DNA from: an uncultured Roseovarius sp.
GTDB lineage: Bacteria > Pseudomonadota > Alphaproteobacteria > Rhodobacterales > Rhodobacteraceae
NCBI GenBank assembly: GCA_951812895.1
Contig: OX638333.1
Location: forward strand, 1,292,366-1,356,365
Length of the DNA: 64,000 nucleotides
Direction: 5' to 3'
The notes beneath the pieces are model-generated. The model was not told the DNA's origin and made no database searches. It saw nothing but the letters and a program-made list of their open reading frames with translations. Positions 1 through 8,203 of the stretch are shown here, piece by piece. A program made the translations under genes and the position numbers. Position 1 is the first letter of the stretch. Every line of letters begins with the position of its first letter.

Positions 1-29
1 TAGCATCGAGAACGGGATTTAGGGGGCCC

Positions 30-815
30 ATGAAAATCAGATTGCTGAACGAGAACCTAGTTTCAGACCTTTGCTGGCTAGCCGAATATGGATTTTCAGC
101 CTGGATTGAATACAACGGTAAGAAGATAGTCTTCGACACTGGCTGGTCGGACGTTTGGTGCCGAAATGCCGAGACGGCCAAGATCGATTTGGCGTCAGCG
201 GATGTGATTGCACTTTCTCATTTTCATAGTGATCACTCCCGAGGCCTCCTGTTCCATCCATTTACAGAAAGGAAGAAACTGGTCGTCCATCCGCGCGCCC
301 TTTCGGCCATGCTGAACCCATTTATCGAGCCGCCAGACCGCCATTTTCCCCACAACTATGCCGAAATAGAACAAAAGATCCGGTCTGATTTTGAGATCGT
401 GGAAGCAGCCGACCCGCACGAGCTTACATCTGGTGCATTTTTCTTAGGCGAAATCCCTCGGGTCGTCCCGTTTGAACGCGGTTATTACTATGAAGATCCA
501 ATGCCCGACGACACCGCCCTAGCGTTTCGCACGGACAAGGGGGCTGTGATCGTGACCGGTTGTTCACACAGTGGAATATGTAACATCTGCACATACGCCA
601 AAGAGGTCACAGGACAAGAGATTCATGCCGTTATCGGTGGTTTCCACTTGGTAAACCCCGAAAAGCCTGCAGTGAACGAAACAATTGAGTGGTTCAGGTC
701 TGAGAACATCCCACGGCTTCTGCCAGTACATTGTGTATCCTTCGACATTCAGGCCCGACTGCAAACCGAGTTTGGCTATGATCGACCTGGTGCAGGTTCG
801 TTGATCGAGTTGTAG
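30..815 (+). CDS. MBL-fold metal-dependent hydrolase (COG1237-like)
   Basis: A 261-aa single-domain metallo-beta-lactamase fold protein. The metal site is clear: HFHSDH at residues 64-69, followed later by a GCSHSGICN segment and a GGFHL segment near residue 205. The GCSH-x-GI/V-N pattern is typical of the COG1237 branch, often named after dihydropterin ribofuranosyl-aminobenzene phosphate synthase; that name is a family label, and the substrate is not known here. No signal peptide, so probably cytosolic. The ATG is preceded by a purine-rich AGGGGG. It faces the deformylase pair convergently, so it is probably a separate transcription unit. Confidence 0.8.
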   Translation: MKIRLLNENLVSDLCWLAEYGFSAWIEYNGKKIVFDTGWSDVWCRNAETAKIDLASADVIALSHFHSDHSRGLLFHPFTERKKLVVHPRALSAMLNPFIEPPDRHFPHNYAEIEQKIRSDFEIVEAADPHELTSGAFFLGEIPRVVPFERGYYYEDPMPDDTALAFRTDKGAVIVTGCSHSGICNICTYAKEVTGQEIHAVIGGFHLVNPEKPAVNETIEWFRSENIPRLLPVHCVSFDIQARLQTEFGYDRPGAGSLIEL

Positions 816-886
816 TTCTCCAATGGCCGTTCTAGGCTCAATGCAGGCCTAACACGCCCCTGGTGGCCTCTCCGCAAAACACCGCT

Positions 887-1384
887 TTACCCCACCACCT
901 TCCGTGCTTTCCTGAGCAGCATATCCCGTTTCACCTTGGAAAGCCGGTCGAAATACATCCGGCCATTCAGATGGTCGACCTGATGCTGCACGCTTGTGGC
1001 CCAAAGGCCAACAAAATCCCGCTCTTCCACCTCACCGGCATCATTCAGAAACCGCACCGTCACCGCCCGTGGCCGCGACAGTTTTGCCGACACACCAGGT
1101 AAATTCGGGCTGGCCTCTTCATGATCCCGCATTTTCACCGAGGCGTGCAGAATTTCCGGATTTGCCATACGCACGGCCTGCCCGCGTTCAGTACTGGCAT
1201 CCACCACTGCAAGGCGCTGCATAACACCAATCTGATTGGCGGCAAGTCCAACCCCAGGCATCGCCTCCATCGTGTCGATCATATCGGCCCAGATTGCGCG
1301 TATTTCATCGGTAATCTCTGTCACCGATGTCGCAGGGCTACGCAGCCGCTTATCGGGCCAGGGCAGACAGTGGCGCACCGCCAC
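887..1384 (-). CDS. Degenerate peptide deformylase paralogue (probably inactive)
   Basis: A 165-aa protein of the peptide deformylase family. Motif I is intact (GVGLAANQIG, 44-53). Motif II, normally EGCLS, reads EASPN at 90-94, so the metal-binding cysteine is replaced by Ser92. Motif III, normally HExxH, reads HQVDH at 134-138, so the catalytic glutamate is Gln. Loss of both implies no deformylase activity; this is inference from family knowledge. It starts 5 nt after the intact def gene and is surely cotranscribed. It could be a structural or regulatory partner. Methionyl-tRNA formyltransferase (fmt), which commonly follows such pairs, is absent here. Confidence 0.85.
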   Translation of the reverse strand: MAVRHCLPWPDKRLRSPATSVTEITDEIRAIWADMIDTMEAMPGVGLAANQIGVMQRLAVVDASTERGQAVRMANPEILHASVKMRDHEEASPNLPGVSAKLSRPRAVTVRFLNDAGEVEERDFVGLWATSVQHQVDHLNGRMYFDRLSKVKRDMLLRKARKVVG

Positions 1385-1389
1385 CGTGC

Positions 1390-1908
1390 TCAGACCCTCG
1401 CCTTTTCGCGCTTCAGCTTGACCATCCGCCGCGTGATCATCTGCCGCTTCATTGCCCCCAGATAGTCAATGAAAAGCTTGCCGTTCAGATGATCGATCTC
1501 ATGTTGCACACAAGTGGCCCACAGGCCGTCAAAGGTCTCTTTCTGAAATTTGCCATCGCGATCGATCCAGCTCACATCAACCGCCTTGGGTCGGGTCACT
1601 TCGGCAAACTGATCCGGGATGGAAAGACATCCTTCTTCATAGACATTCTTTTCGTCAGAAGAGGCCACGATCTCAGGATTGAACATCACCAACGGGCGCG
1701 GTTCCTCGCCTTCTTCCTTGATGCAATCCACCACGATCAGACGGCTCAGCACGCCAACCTGCGGCGCCGCCAGCCCAATGCCCGGCGCGTCATACATGGT
1801 TTCCAGCATATCATCGGCCAGCACACGCAGCTCATCCGTCAGATCATTGACAGGATCGCAGACCTTTTTAAGACGCGGGTCGGGGTGGATAAGAATAGGC
1901 CGTTTCAT
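1390..1908 (-). CDS. def: Peptide deformylase
   Basis: Removes the N-formyl group from nascent proteins in the cytosol. The 172-aa protein has all three family motifs intact: GIGLAAPQVG (43-52), EGCLS (92-96, metal ligand Cys94) and HEIDH (136-140, two metal-ligand histidines and the catalytic Glu). Length matches the type I bacterial family. It is the first gene of a two-gene unit with the degenerate paralogue just downstream. The upstream spacer (1909-2006) is shared with the divergent PatB/MalY gene. Confidence 0.95.
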   Translation of the reverse strand: MKRPILIHPDPRLKKVCDPVNDLTDELRVLADDMLETMYDAPGIGLAAPQVGVLSRLIVVDCIKEEGEEPRPLVMFNPEIVASSDEKNVYEEGCLSIPDQFAEVTRPKAVDVSWIDRDGKFQKETFDGLWATCVQHEIDHLNGKLFIDYLGAMKRQMITRRMVKLKREKARV

Positions 1909-2006
1909 GCCGCTTCATTTAGGGCAAGGTAACAGGTTCCGCAACGCCTCTTGTACCCGTCTCTCAATTCGTTAGTTTGCCGCCGACTATTCCCGGGAGA
2001 GCCCAT

Positions 2007-3179
2007 ATGAGTTTCGACGAAATCATCGACCGCCGCGACACCAACAGTTCAAAATGGGACAAGATGGAGCGCGCTACAGGCGTTTCCGCGCCTGATGCCA
2101 TTGCCATGTGGATTGCCGACATGGATTTTCGCGCGCCAGAGTTTCTTCAGGACGGCGTGCGCGGCCTGATGGAAAAGGCCAACTACGGCTATTTCGCCGG
2201 CGATGATAAGATGTGCGAGGCAGTTTCCTGGTGGATGTCAGAACGTCACGGATGGGAAGTTGATCCCGGCTGGATGTCCAGCACAGGTGGGCTTGGCCAT
2301 GCCATCGCGCTGCTACTGGAGACCTTTACCGATCCCGGTGACGAGGTAATCATCTTCACACCGGTGTATCACGAATTTGCGTTTAAGATAACAAAGGCAA
2401 ATCGCGTCGTCCACGAATCCCCCTTGGTGATCCGTGACGGCGTTTATCACATGGATCTCGAGGCGCTCGAAGCTGGACTGACAGGTCGCGAAAAGGCGAT
2501 GCTCATCTCATCGCCGCACAACCCGGCAGGTCGGATCTGGACCCCGGATGAGCTGCGTGCACTTGCCGAATTCTGCGAACGCCACGATCTGCTGATGATT
2601 GCAGACGAAATCCACCACGATCTGGTCTACCCTGGTCAAATCTACACGCCCTTCCTTGTCGCGGCTCCCGAAGCCGCTGACCGGTCGATCATAATCACTG
2701 CGGCCTCCAAAACCTTCAACATTGCAGGCGCGCGCCTTGGCACGGCCACCATCCCTAACGCTGAAAAGCGCAACGTCTTTCGCCACGCTTTAATGGTGCA
2801 TCAGACGCAGCCCAACATTCTGGGTGTAGAGCTGACACGCGCGGCCTACTCGCCAGCCGGTGCAGCGTGGGCAGATGAACTGGCTGACTATATTGACGGC
2901 AATCATCGGCTGTTCCTCGACGGCATGGCACAAATCTCCGGGGTGGTACCGATGCCAATGCAATCGACATACCTCACGTGGATTGATTTCTCTAATACCG
3001 GCATGGAAATGCCAGACGTGATCCGCCGTGTCAAAACCGACGCGCGCATTGCCCCAAGCGTTGGGTCAGACTTTGGCACCGGCGGCGAGACCTTCCTGCG
3101 TTTCAATATCGGAACACCCCGGCCCCGCCTGGAAGAGGCACTGTCCCGGCTTCAGGATGCCTTTTCAGACCTGCAATGA
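2007..3179 (+). CDS. PLP-dependent aminotransferase / cystathionine beta-lyase, MalY-PatB family
   Basis: A 390-aa fold-type I PLP enzyme. The cofactor lysine is Lys235 in SKTFN. Asp200 in ADEIHHDL and Asn172 in SPHNPAGR are the usual cofactor-binding residues. The MalY/PatB subfamily has C-S beta-lyase activity on cystathionine-like substrates, so the likely reaction is release of a thiol, pyruvate and ammonia; the exact substrate is open. The ATG at 2007 was preferred over an earlier in-frame start because CGGGAGA lies at suitable spacing and the family begins with MSFDEIIDR-like residues. Its stop overlaps the next gene by 4 nt. Confidence 0.88.
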   Translation: MSFDEIIDRRDTNSSKWDKMERATGVSAPDAIAMWIADMDFRAPEFLQDGVRGLMEKANYGYFAGDDKMCEAVSWWMSERHGWEVDPGWMSSTGGLGHAIALLLETFTDPGDEVIIFTPVYHEFAFKITKANRVVHESPLVIRDGVYHMDLEALEAGLTGREKAMLISSPHNPAGRIWTPDELRALAEFCERHDLLMIADEIHHDLVYPGQIYTPFLVAAPEAADRSIIITAASKTFNIAGARLGTATIPNAEKRNVFRHALMVHQTQPNILGVELTRAAYSPAGAAWADELADYIDGNHRLFLDGMAQISGVVPMPMQSTYLTWIDFSNTGMEMPDVIRRVKTDARIAPSVGSDFGTGGETFLRFNIGTPRPRLEEALSRLQDAFSDLQ

Positions 3180-3709
3180 AACGTTGGCTGATCTCGGGTG
3201 TTGTCACAGTCGTCCTGATCCTGCTGGCCGTGGTGATCTGGGACCGTTACGGCCCGCGCCCATCTGCGCCACCCCTTGCCCCATTGGCCGAGCGCATTGA
3301 CCGGATCGAAATCGACAAATCCGACCGCCGCTTAACCGTATTTCGTAACGGTACGGCTTTTCGCAGCTATAACATCGCCCTGGGTTTCTCACCCGAAGGG
3401 GATAAAACCCGCGAAGGCGACGGCAAAACACCCGAAGGGCGATTTGTGATCGACCGCCGCAATCCGCAAAGCGCGTTTCACCTGTCGCTTGGCATCAACT
3501 ACCCGCAACCCGAAGATATCGAGCGCGCAGCAGCCGAAGGCGTCTCACCCGGTGGCGACATTTTCATCCATGGCCAGCCCAACGGAACCGCCTCGCTGTT
3601 GAAGCTACGCGGGGATTGGACTGCAGGTTGTATCGCCCTTTCCAATTCCGAAATGGAAGAACTCTGGCGCGTCACCGCCAACGGCACCGAAGTGATCATC
3701 CAACCTTAA
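3176..3709 (+). CDS. L,D-transpeptidase family protein (YkuD domain)
   Basis: A 177-aa envelope protein with an N-terminal membrane anchor (residues 4-22) and a YkuD catalytic domain. The active site shows as His132 in the IHGQP segment and Cys152 in TAGCIALSN, a variant of the usual SHGC-R motif. The family cross-links or modifies peptidoglycan, acting outside the inner membrane. The start overlaps the preceding stop (ATGA), so the two genes are translationally coupled, although no functional link to the aminotransferase is obvious. Confidence 0.88.
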   Translation: MKRWLISGVVTVVLILLAVVIWDRYGPRPSAPPLAPLAERIDRIEIDKSDRRLTVFRNGTAFRSYNIALGFSPEGDKTREGDGKTPEGRFVIDRRNPQSAFHLSLGINYPQPEDIERAAAEGVSPGGDIFIHGQPNGTASLLKLRGDWTAGCIALSNSEMEELWRVTANGTEVIIQP

Positions 3710-3733
3710 TCATTTCATTAATTGTTAGATCTC

Positions 3734-3834
3734 AGGGGCTCTGCCCCTCTTGGCCTTTGGCCAATTCACCCTGGGGTATCTCTGGCAAGAAAGAACCACT
3801 TGTTAAATCCCGCTTCTTTCTTGCTTAAATACCC
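3734..3834. repeat. Intergenic multi-hairpin element (Rhodobacterales REP-like)
   Basis: Three hairpins in tandem: AGGGGC/GCCCCT with a 3-nt loop (3734-3748), TTGGCC/GGCCAA with a 3-nt loop (3750-3764), and an 11-bp perfect stem GCAAGAAAGAA/TTCTTTCTTGC (3785-3795 with 3814-3824) flanked by a further GGGTAT/ATACCC pair (3774-3779, 3829-3834). The same GGG-TAT-(5-6 nt)-GCAA-AAAGAA core recurs near 24.9 kb. It may act as a bidirectional terminator between the transpeptidase gene and the convergent gene. The remaining bases to 3916 show nothing. Confidence 0.6.
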
Positions 3835-3916
3835 AAATCACAACGCTCATAAGCTTAGTGCCCGCGGCGTGCAATGGCGCAGCCCAAGACCTGTCCAACT
3901 CCTGCAAAATGAGTGA

Positions 3917-4267
3917 CTACTTGCTGCCTATTAAGGCCACTGGTGCATCCGGCGCCCGGTAAAAGTCAAGCGGCTGCGTGTCCGTCGCCTCGGTCATACG
4001 CTTATATTCAAAGCGCATTTCATCACCATCTTCTTCGGCGGCTATGATCAGGCAATGTGATATCAGGCGCGTCCCGTCATACAACGCCACTCGTCCCCGC
4101 AGATGCGCGGCAAATTCTGCATCCAGCGCAAATCCGTCTTCCCAGGCTTTCAGCACGTGGTAGACGTCATCGCCAGCCCTCACGCGCAGGCGCGACGACT
4201 TTTTCAATGCCGCCTTGCGGGCCTGATCCAGCCCATCCTGCACTTCCTTTGGCAAATACCCGGTCAT
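3917..4267 (-). CDS. Conserved-looking hypothetical protein (116 aa)
   Basis: I do not recognise a family. The protein begins MTGYLPKEVQDGLDQARKAA, has a basic, helical N-terminus and then a beta-rich segment (VALYDGTRLISHCLIIAAE) suggesting a small alpha/beta fold. There is no signal peptide, membrane helix or metal motif. Base composition and codon use look native. It lies on the same strand as, and about 85 nt upstream of nothing in, the cobalamin operon: cobM ends at 4352, so read-through from that operon is possible. Confidence 0.6.
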   Translation of the reverse strand: MTGYLPKEVQDGLDQARKAALKKSSRLRVRAGDDVYHVLKAWEDGFALDAEFAAHLRGRVALYDGTRLISHCLIIAAEEDGDEMRFEYKRMTEATDTQPLDFYRAPDAPVALIGSK

Positions 4268-4351
4268 CGCTGATGCCTTTCGTTGGCATTCAGGATTACC
4301 AGAGCCTTCTCAAAGTCAAGTTAATCACCGACAATCACTGCGATTTTTCCG

Positions 4352-5143
4352 TCAGGTGTTGTGTTCTTCGACCAGGTCAACACCGACAACCGGGCGCAGC
4401 ACATGGGGCTTTACCGGATCATATAACGCTGAATCCTTGAAGTCCTGCGCTTCTTTCAACGCGGGTCCAACCATGATCAATGCCGTACGGGTTATTTTCT
4501 CGGCCCGGATCTTTTTGCGAATATCGCTCAGCGTTCCGCGGATCAGCATCTGATCAGGCCATCCCACGCGATACCCCACGACAACAGGGCAATCCGCGCC
4601 ATAATACGGTACCAGTACGCGCTCGATCTCGCGCATGTTCCGCACCGCCAAATGAATGGCCAGCGTTGCGCCGGTCTTCGCAAAGTTTTCCAGAGTTTCG
4701 CCTTCGGGCATCGATGTCGATTGCATCGACATCCGCGTCAGTACGATGGATTGCGCAATTTCAGGGATCGTCAGCTCCTGCTTCATTTCAGCCGCCATAG
4801 CAGCATAGGCCGGCACGCCGGGAATGATCTGATAATCGATCCCCTCGGCCCGCAACCGCCGGATCTGCTCTGCAATCGCACCATAAAGTGACGGATCACC
4901 AGAATGCACCCGCGCCACGTCCTGCCCGCGCGCGTGCGCTGCAACAATCTCGGCATGGGTGTCATCCAGCGTCATCACCGCCGTGTCCATCACCTTGGCA
5001 CCCGCGGGTGCACAGCCCACCACCTCTGGCGGCACCAGCGATCCGGCATAAAGACATACCGGACATTCGCCAATGACGCGCTCCGCCTTTTTGGTCAACA
5101 ACTCCGGATCGCCCGGCCCGGCCCCGATAAAATAAACCGTCAT
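4352..5143 (-). CDS. cobM: Precorrin-4 C11-methyltransferase
   Basis: S-adenosylmethionine-dependent methylation at C11 of the corrin precursor in cobalamin synthesis. The 263-aa protein has the class III methyltransferase signature GAGPGDPELLT (7-17) and the HSGDPSLYG loop (80-88). Segments such as IPGVPAYAAMAAE and LTRMS are typical of CobM/CbiF. It is the last gene of the operon; its start overlaps the preceding DUF6882-like gene by 4 nt. Confidence 0.95.
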   Translation of the reverse strand: MTVYFIGAGPGDPELLTKKAERVIGECPVCLYAGSLVPPEVVGCAPAGAKVMDTAVMTLDDTHAEIVAAHARGQDVARVHSGDPSLYGAIAEQIRRLRAEGIDYQIIPGVPAYAAMAAEMKQELTIPEIAQSIVLTRMSMQSTSMPEGETLENFAKTGATLAIHLAVRNMREIERVLVPYYGADCPVVVGYRVGWPDQMLIRGTLSDIRKKIRAEKITRTALIMVGPALKEAQDFKDSALYDPVKPHVLRPVVGVDLVEEHNT

Positions 5144-5670
5144 GTGCCCAATAGCCCCTTTAACTGGTCATTAAGATAGTAACAGACGCACACCTTGCCG
5201 CCTGCCCCGTGCGCGCCCAAGAACACACCATCTGCGTCCGAGATATAGGCGCAGATCGCTACAAAATCGTTCAACCGCGCCTCGTCCACCGGCCCGCCCC
5301 GGCTCAGCAATTCTTCGATTTCCTGACGCTCGCCAAACTGCTGCACTGCCCAGGCCGCCTGTTGCATCGCGGCCTCGACATCCGGATGACCCCAACCCCA
5401 CATCCAGGTGCCGTCATCAGAATAGGTGCCCGCAATCTGGGCATCGGCAGAAACTTCGCTCGCATCCGGAAACACCAAGGTAATGCGGCCCTTTTTAATG
5501 TTGAGCCGGTAATCCGAAACCTCTCCCAAACGTTTCCCTGTATCACTGCCCGCCAGACGCGTCTTAAGGTGAAACTGCGCGTTTGTGGCCAGCTGTCGAA
5601 AGCTCTCGGGCAACTGCGTCGCCCCGGCGTCGGCCATGCGACCAGCAAATTCCAACAGAATTTCGTTCAT
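5140..5670 (-). CDS. DUF6882-like protein within the cobalamin operon
   Basis: A 176-aa protein of unknown function. A tryptophan-rich patch (WMWGWGHPDVE, near residue 90) followed by a helical stretch resembles the DUF6882 family. No signal peptide or membrane segment. It overlaps cbiG-cobJ upstream and cobM downstream by 4 nt each, so it is translationally coupled to both. That position suggests a stable operon member, not a chance insertion, but a role in corrin synthesis is only inference. Confidence 0.75.
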   Translation of the reverse strand: MNEILLEFAGRMADAGATQLPESFRQLATNAQFHLKTRLAGSDTGKRLGEVSDYRLNIKKGRITLVFPDASEVSADAQIAGTYSDDGTWMWGWGHPDVEAAMQQAAWAVQQFGERQEIEELLSRGGPVDEARLNDFVAICAYISDADGVFLGAHGAGGKVCVCYYLNDQLKGLLGT

Positions 5671-7460
5671 ACTGCCAAATCCCCGTCAATCTTGCGCGCA
5701 TAACCACGTGGAGTGAACATTCGTGGTCCCTCGCCCAATTGGGCAAGCCGTGAATTCGACGACCCGATCAGAACCACGGTCAGCATATCCACCTCATCCA
5801 CTTCCAGCTTGTCCAGTCGCCGGTACCGAACCTGTTCCTCCGGCCGGCCCAGATTGCTGGCCAGCATCACAGGCGTGTCGCCGGGGCGATGCTGCAGCAA
5901 AATCTCCCGTGCCTCGGCCAGCAAGGTACGCCGGGTTTTGGACACCGGATTGTAAAAGGCGATCACGAAATCCCCCTCTGCTGCCGCCCGCAGGCGCCGC
6001 AGGATATCCGCCCGCGGTGTTAGCAGGTCCGACAGGCTGATCGTGCAAAAATCATGCCCCAACGGCGCCCCTGCCCGCGCTGCAGCACCCTGCAACGCCG
6101 AAACCCCCGGACTACACACCACTTCAATCCGGTGAGCTGCATCAGATACGCCATGCTCATCCGGACCACGATCCAGCAGTTCAAACACCAGCGCGCCCAT
6201 CGCGTATATTCCGGCATCTCCTGAACAAACCAGCGCCACGTTCTTACCCAAAGCCGCCTGTTCCAGTGCATAGCGGCACCGCGCCTCTTCCCCGCCTAGC
6301 GGAAAGTCAGACCGCTGCTTGCCCGCGGCCAGCGGGCCCAGCAGATCGATATAGAGCCCATAGCCAACCAGCTCTTCGGCATCAGCCACCAGCTTGGACA
6401 CTTCCGGTGTTCGCCAGCTTGCCTGCCCCGGACCAATGCCCACAACACTCAAACGTCCGCGCGCACGCCCCGGCATATCGACTATCGGTTGCGCGGCACG
6501 GGCCACCGCACAGGTGACATTCGCCGTCTTCCGCTTTTCTACAACCAGATCACCACCACAGGCCAATGCCGCACCTTCGCTCACGCCGTGACACCCAACT
6601 TCGGCAAATACCACCTCTGATGGATTGGCCAGCCCCTCGGCGTGCTGTTCCAGCTCTTCCGCCGTGAATAGCCGAAGCGGAACATCCAGTCGCCGCGCCA
6701 CTTCGTTCATCGCCGGCTCATCGGCCTTCAGGTCGATCGACGCGATACAGGCCACAGCCCCGGGGGCGATTTCAGCCTGGCCCAGCGTCTCCACGACCAA
6801 TGTCCACAACTCTTCGGGATCGGCATTCCGTGCGCAACCCACACCTAGTGCAAACCGCTGGGGATGATAGACCAGCCGCGTTTCACCCGCCTCAGCAGGC
6901 GCTTCGGTGACACAAAGCTCTACCGCCCCGCCATCGCTTTCGATCTCAAAAATGTTTTCGCCGCTGACAGATATGCCCGCGCCCGACAACATCGTTGCCA
7001 TCGCCGCTTTGGCGTCGTCCGGATTGGCCAGGCGATACCCGACGGGGGGCGAATCAAGGGCCACGCCCATCGCCACATCACCCGCCGTTGTCACCGCGGC
7101 CACGGCCTGAAACTCTTCGGCAATCTCAGCCGCCAGCCTGTTGGCGCCCCGGTGCCCGCCCAGCAGGGGCACAACCACGCCACCGTCATCGCTGACCGAA
7201 ACCACCGGCGGCTCCACCCTCTTGTCACCCAAAAGCGGCGCAACTGCCCGGATCAGAATGCCAGAGGCACAAACCCCCACGACGGGCACGCCGGCCGCAA
7301 ACAGATCACGCGCATGATCCAGCGCATTGGGAAAAAACGCATCCGCCTTTTCCACGCGCCCCTCACGCCCATGCACAGCGCAATCCAAAAGTGCCGCCAC
7401 GCGATGCGCCACATCTTCACCCGAGCGCGACAGCGCCAGTACAACAGGTTTCACAGCCAC
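5667..7460 (-). CDS. cobJ: CbiG-CobJ fusion: cobalt-precorrin-5A hydrolase / precorrin-3B C17-methyltransferase
   Basis: About 597 aa from the chosen GTG. The N-terminal third is CbiG-like (LLGGHRGAN around 100-108), the middle is the CbiG C-terminal domain (GVGCARN around 207-213), and from about residue 336 a CobJ/CbiH methyltransferase follows (GIGPGQ at 341-346, later LVCSGDAGIYAMGAL). CbiG opens the delta-lactone and CobJ performs C17 methylation with ring contraction. The GTG at 7460 has AGGGGG about 7 nt upstream; another GTG at 7454 would overlap the cobI stop as GTGA. An ATG at 7532 would give a long overlap with cobI and is less likely. Confidence 0.9.
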   Translation of the reverse strand: MAVKPVVLALSRSGEDVAHRVAALLDCAVHGREGRVEKADAFFPNALDHARDLFAAGVPVVGVCASGILIRAVAPLLGDKRVEPPVVSVSDDGGVVVPLLGGHRGANRLAAEIAEEFQAVAAVTTAGDVAMGVALDSPPVGYRLANPDDAKAAMATMLSGAGISVSGENIFEIESDGGAVELCVTEAPAEAGETRLVYHPQRFALGVGCARNADPEELWTLVVETLGQAEIAPGAVACIASIDLKADEPAMNEVARRLDVPLRLFTAEELEQHAEGLANPSEVVFAEVGCHGVSEGAALACGGDLVVEKRKTANVTCAVARAAQPIVDMPGRARGRLSVVGIGPGQASWRTPEVSKLVADAEELVGYGLYIDLLGPLAAGKQRSDFPLGGEEARCRYALEQAALGKNVALVCSGDAGIYAMGALVFELLDRGPDEHGVSDAAHRIEVVCSPGVSALQGAAARAGAPLGHDFCTISLSDLLTPRADILRRLRAAAEGDFVIAFYNPVSKTRRTLLAEAREILLQHRPGDTPVMLASNLGRPEEQVRYRRLDKLEVDEVDMLTVVLIGSSNSRLAQLGEGPRMFTPRGYARKIDGDLAV

Positions 7461-8155
7461 GGATCGGCCCCCTTGGTCAGCAATATCATGGAAAAATATG
7501 GCGCCTTCTCCGGCGCCTCGGCTAGTGGACAAACCACCTCATCCGGCAGGCTCGCCCGCTCAACATAGGTCGCCTGCGCGGTAAAACCTAACGCATCAAT
7601 CACGGTGCGGATCTTCGGCAAATGCCGCCCCACCTTCATGATGGCCACACTTTCCGCACCTTCAATCCTGGCCCGTAGTTCCGCCTCGGGCAACGGTCCG
7701 GGAAGCACAGTCAGACGCTCGTTTCGTGCAGCCAGCGGCATGCCCGCACGCGCCGCACATGTGGTGACAGAGGTCACACCGGGCACCACCTGCACATCAA
7801 ACCGCTCTGACAAGCGGGCAAAGATATACATAAATGAGCCATAGAAAAACGGATCACCCTCACACAGGCACACGACGTCCCGGCCCGCCTCCAGCGCCTC
7901 GGCAATCTCAGCAGCGCCAGTATCATAGGCCGCCTGCGCAGGTTCCCGCGCTGTGGTCATCGGCACATCCATGACAATCTCGCGCGCACCCTCTGGGATG
8001 ACATCCGCCGCTATCGCCCGGGCAAAGCTTTCCCCGCCCGCCAGCGTCGGATAGGCCACCACGTCAGCACCAGAGATCAGCCGATGCGCCCGCAGCGTCA
8101 TCAGCTCAGGATCACCAGGGCCAAGCCCTACGCCATAAAGCTTACCCACCATCAC
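7451..8155 (-). CDS. cobI: Precorrin-2 C20-methyltransferase
   Basis: Methylates C20 of precorrin-2 with S-adenosylmethionine, an early committed step to the corrin ring. The 234-aa protein has GLGPGDPELMT (10-20) and CEGDPFFYG (98-106), with the PGVTSVTTCAA segment usual for CobI/CbiL. The N-terminus has two adjacent Met codons, so the start could be 3 nt later. The 48-nt gap to cobL is the only real spacer inside the operon; the stop overlaps the cbiG-cobJ start region. Confidence 0.95.
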   Translation of the reverse strand: MMVGKLYGVGLGPGDPELMTLRAHRLISGADVVAYPTLAGGESFARAIAADVIPEGAREIVMDVPMTTAREPAQAAYDTGAAEIAEALEAGRDVVCLCEGDPFFYGSFMYIFARLSERFDVQVVPGVTSVTTCAARAGMPLAARNERLTVLPGPLPEAELRARIEGAESVAIMKVGRHLPKIRTVIDALGFTAQATYVERASLPDEVVCPLAEAPEKAPYFSMILLTKGADPWL

Positions 8156-8203
8156 TGAACCCGGCTTTCATTGTTCTGAAAATACTCAATCGCCACGGCC
8201 CAA

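Noticed and set aside
7461-7532. N-terminal extension of CbiG-CobJ to an ATG at 7532
   Set aside because: It overlaps cobI by about 80 nt and has no family similarity; the GTG at 7460 has a good ribosome-binding site.
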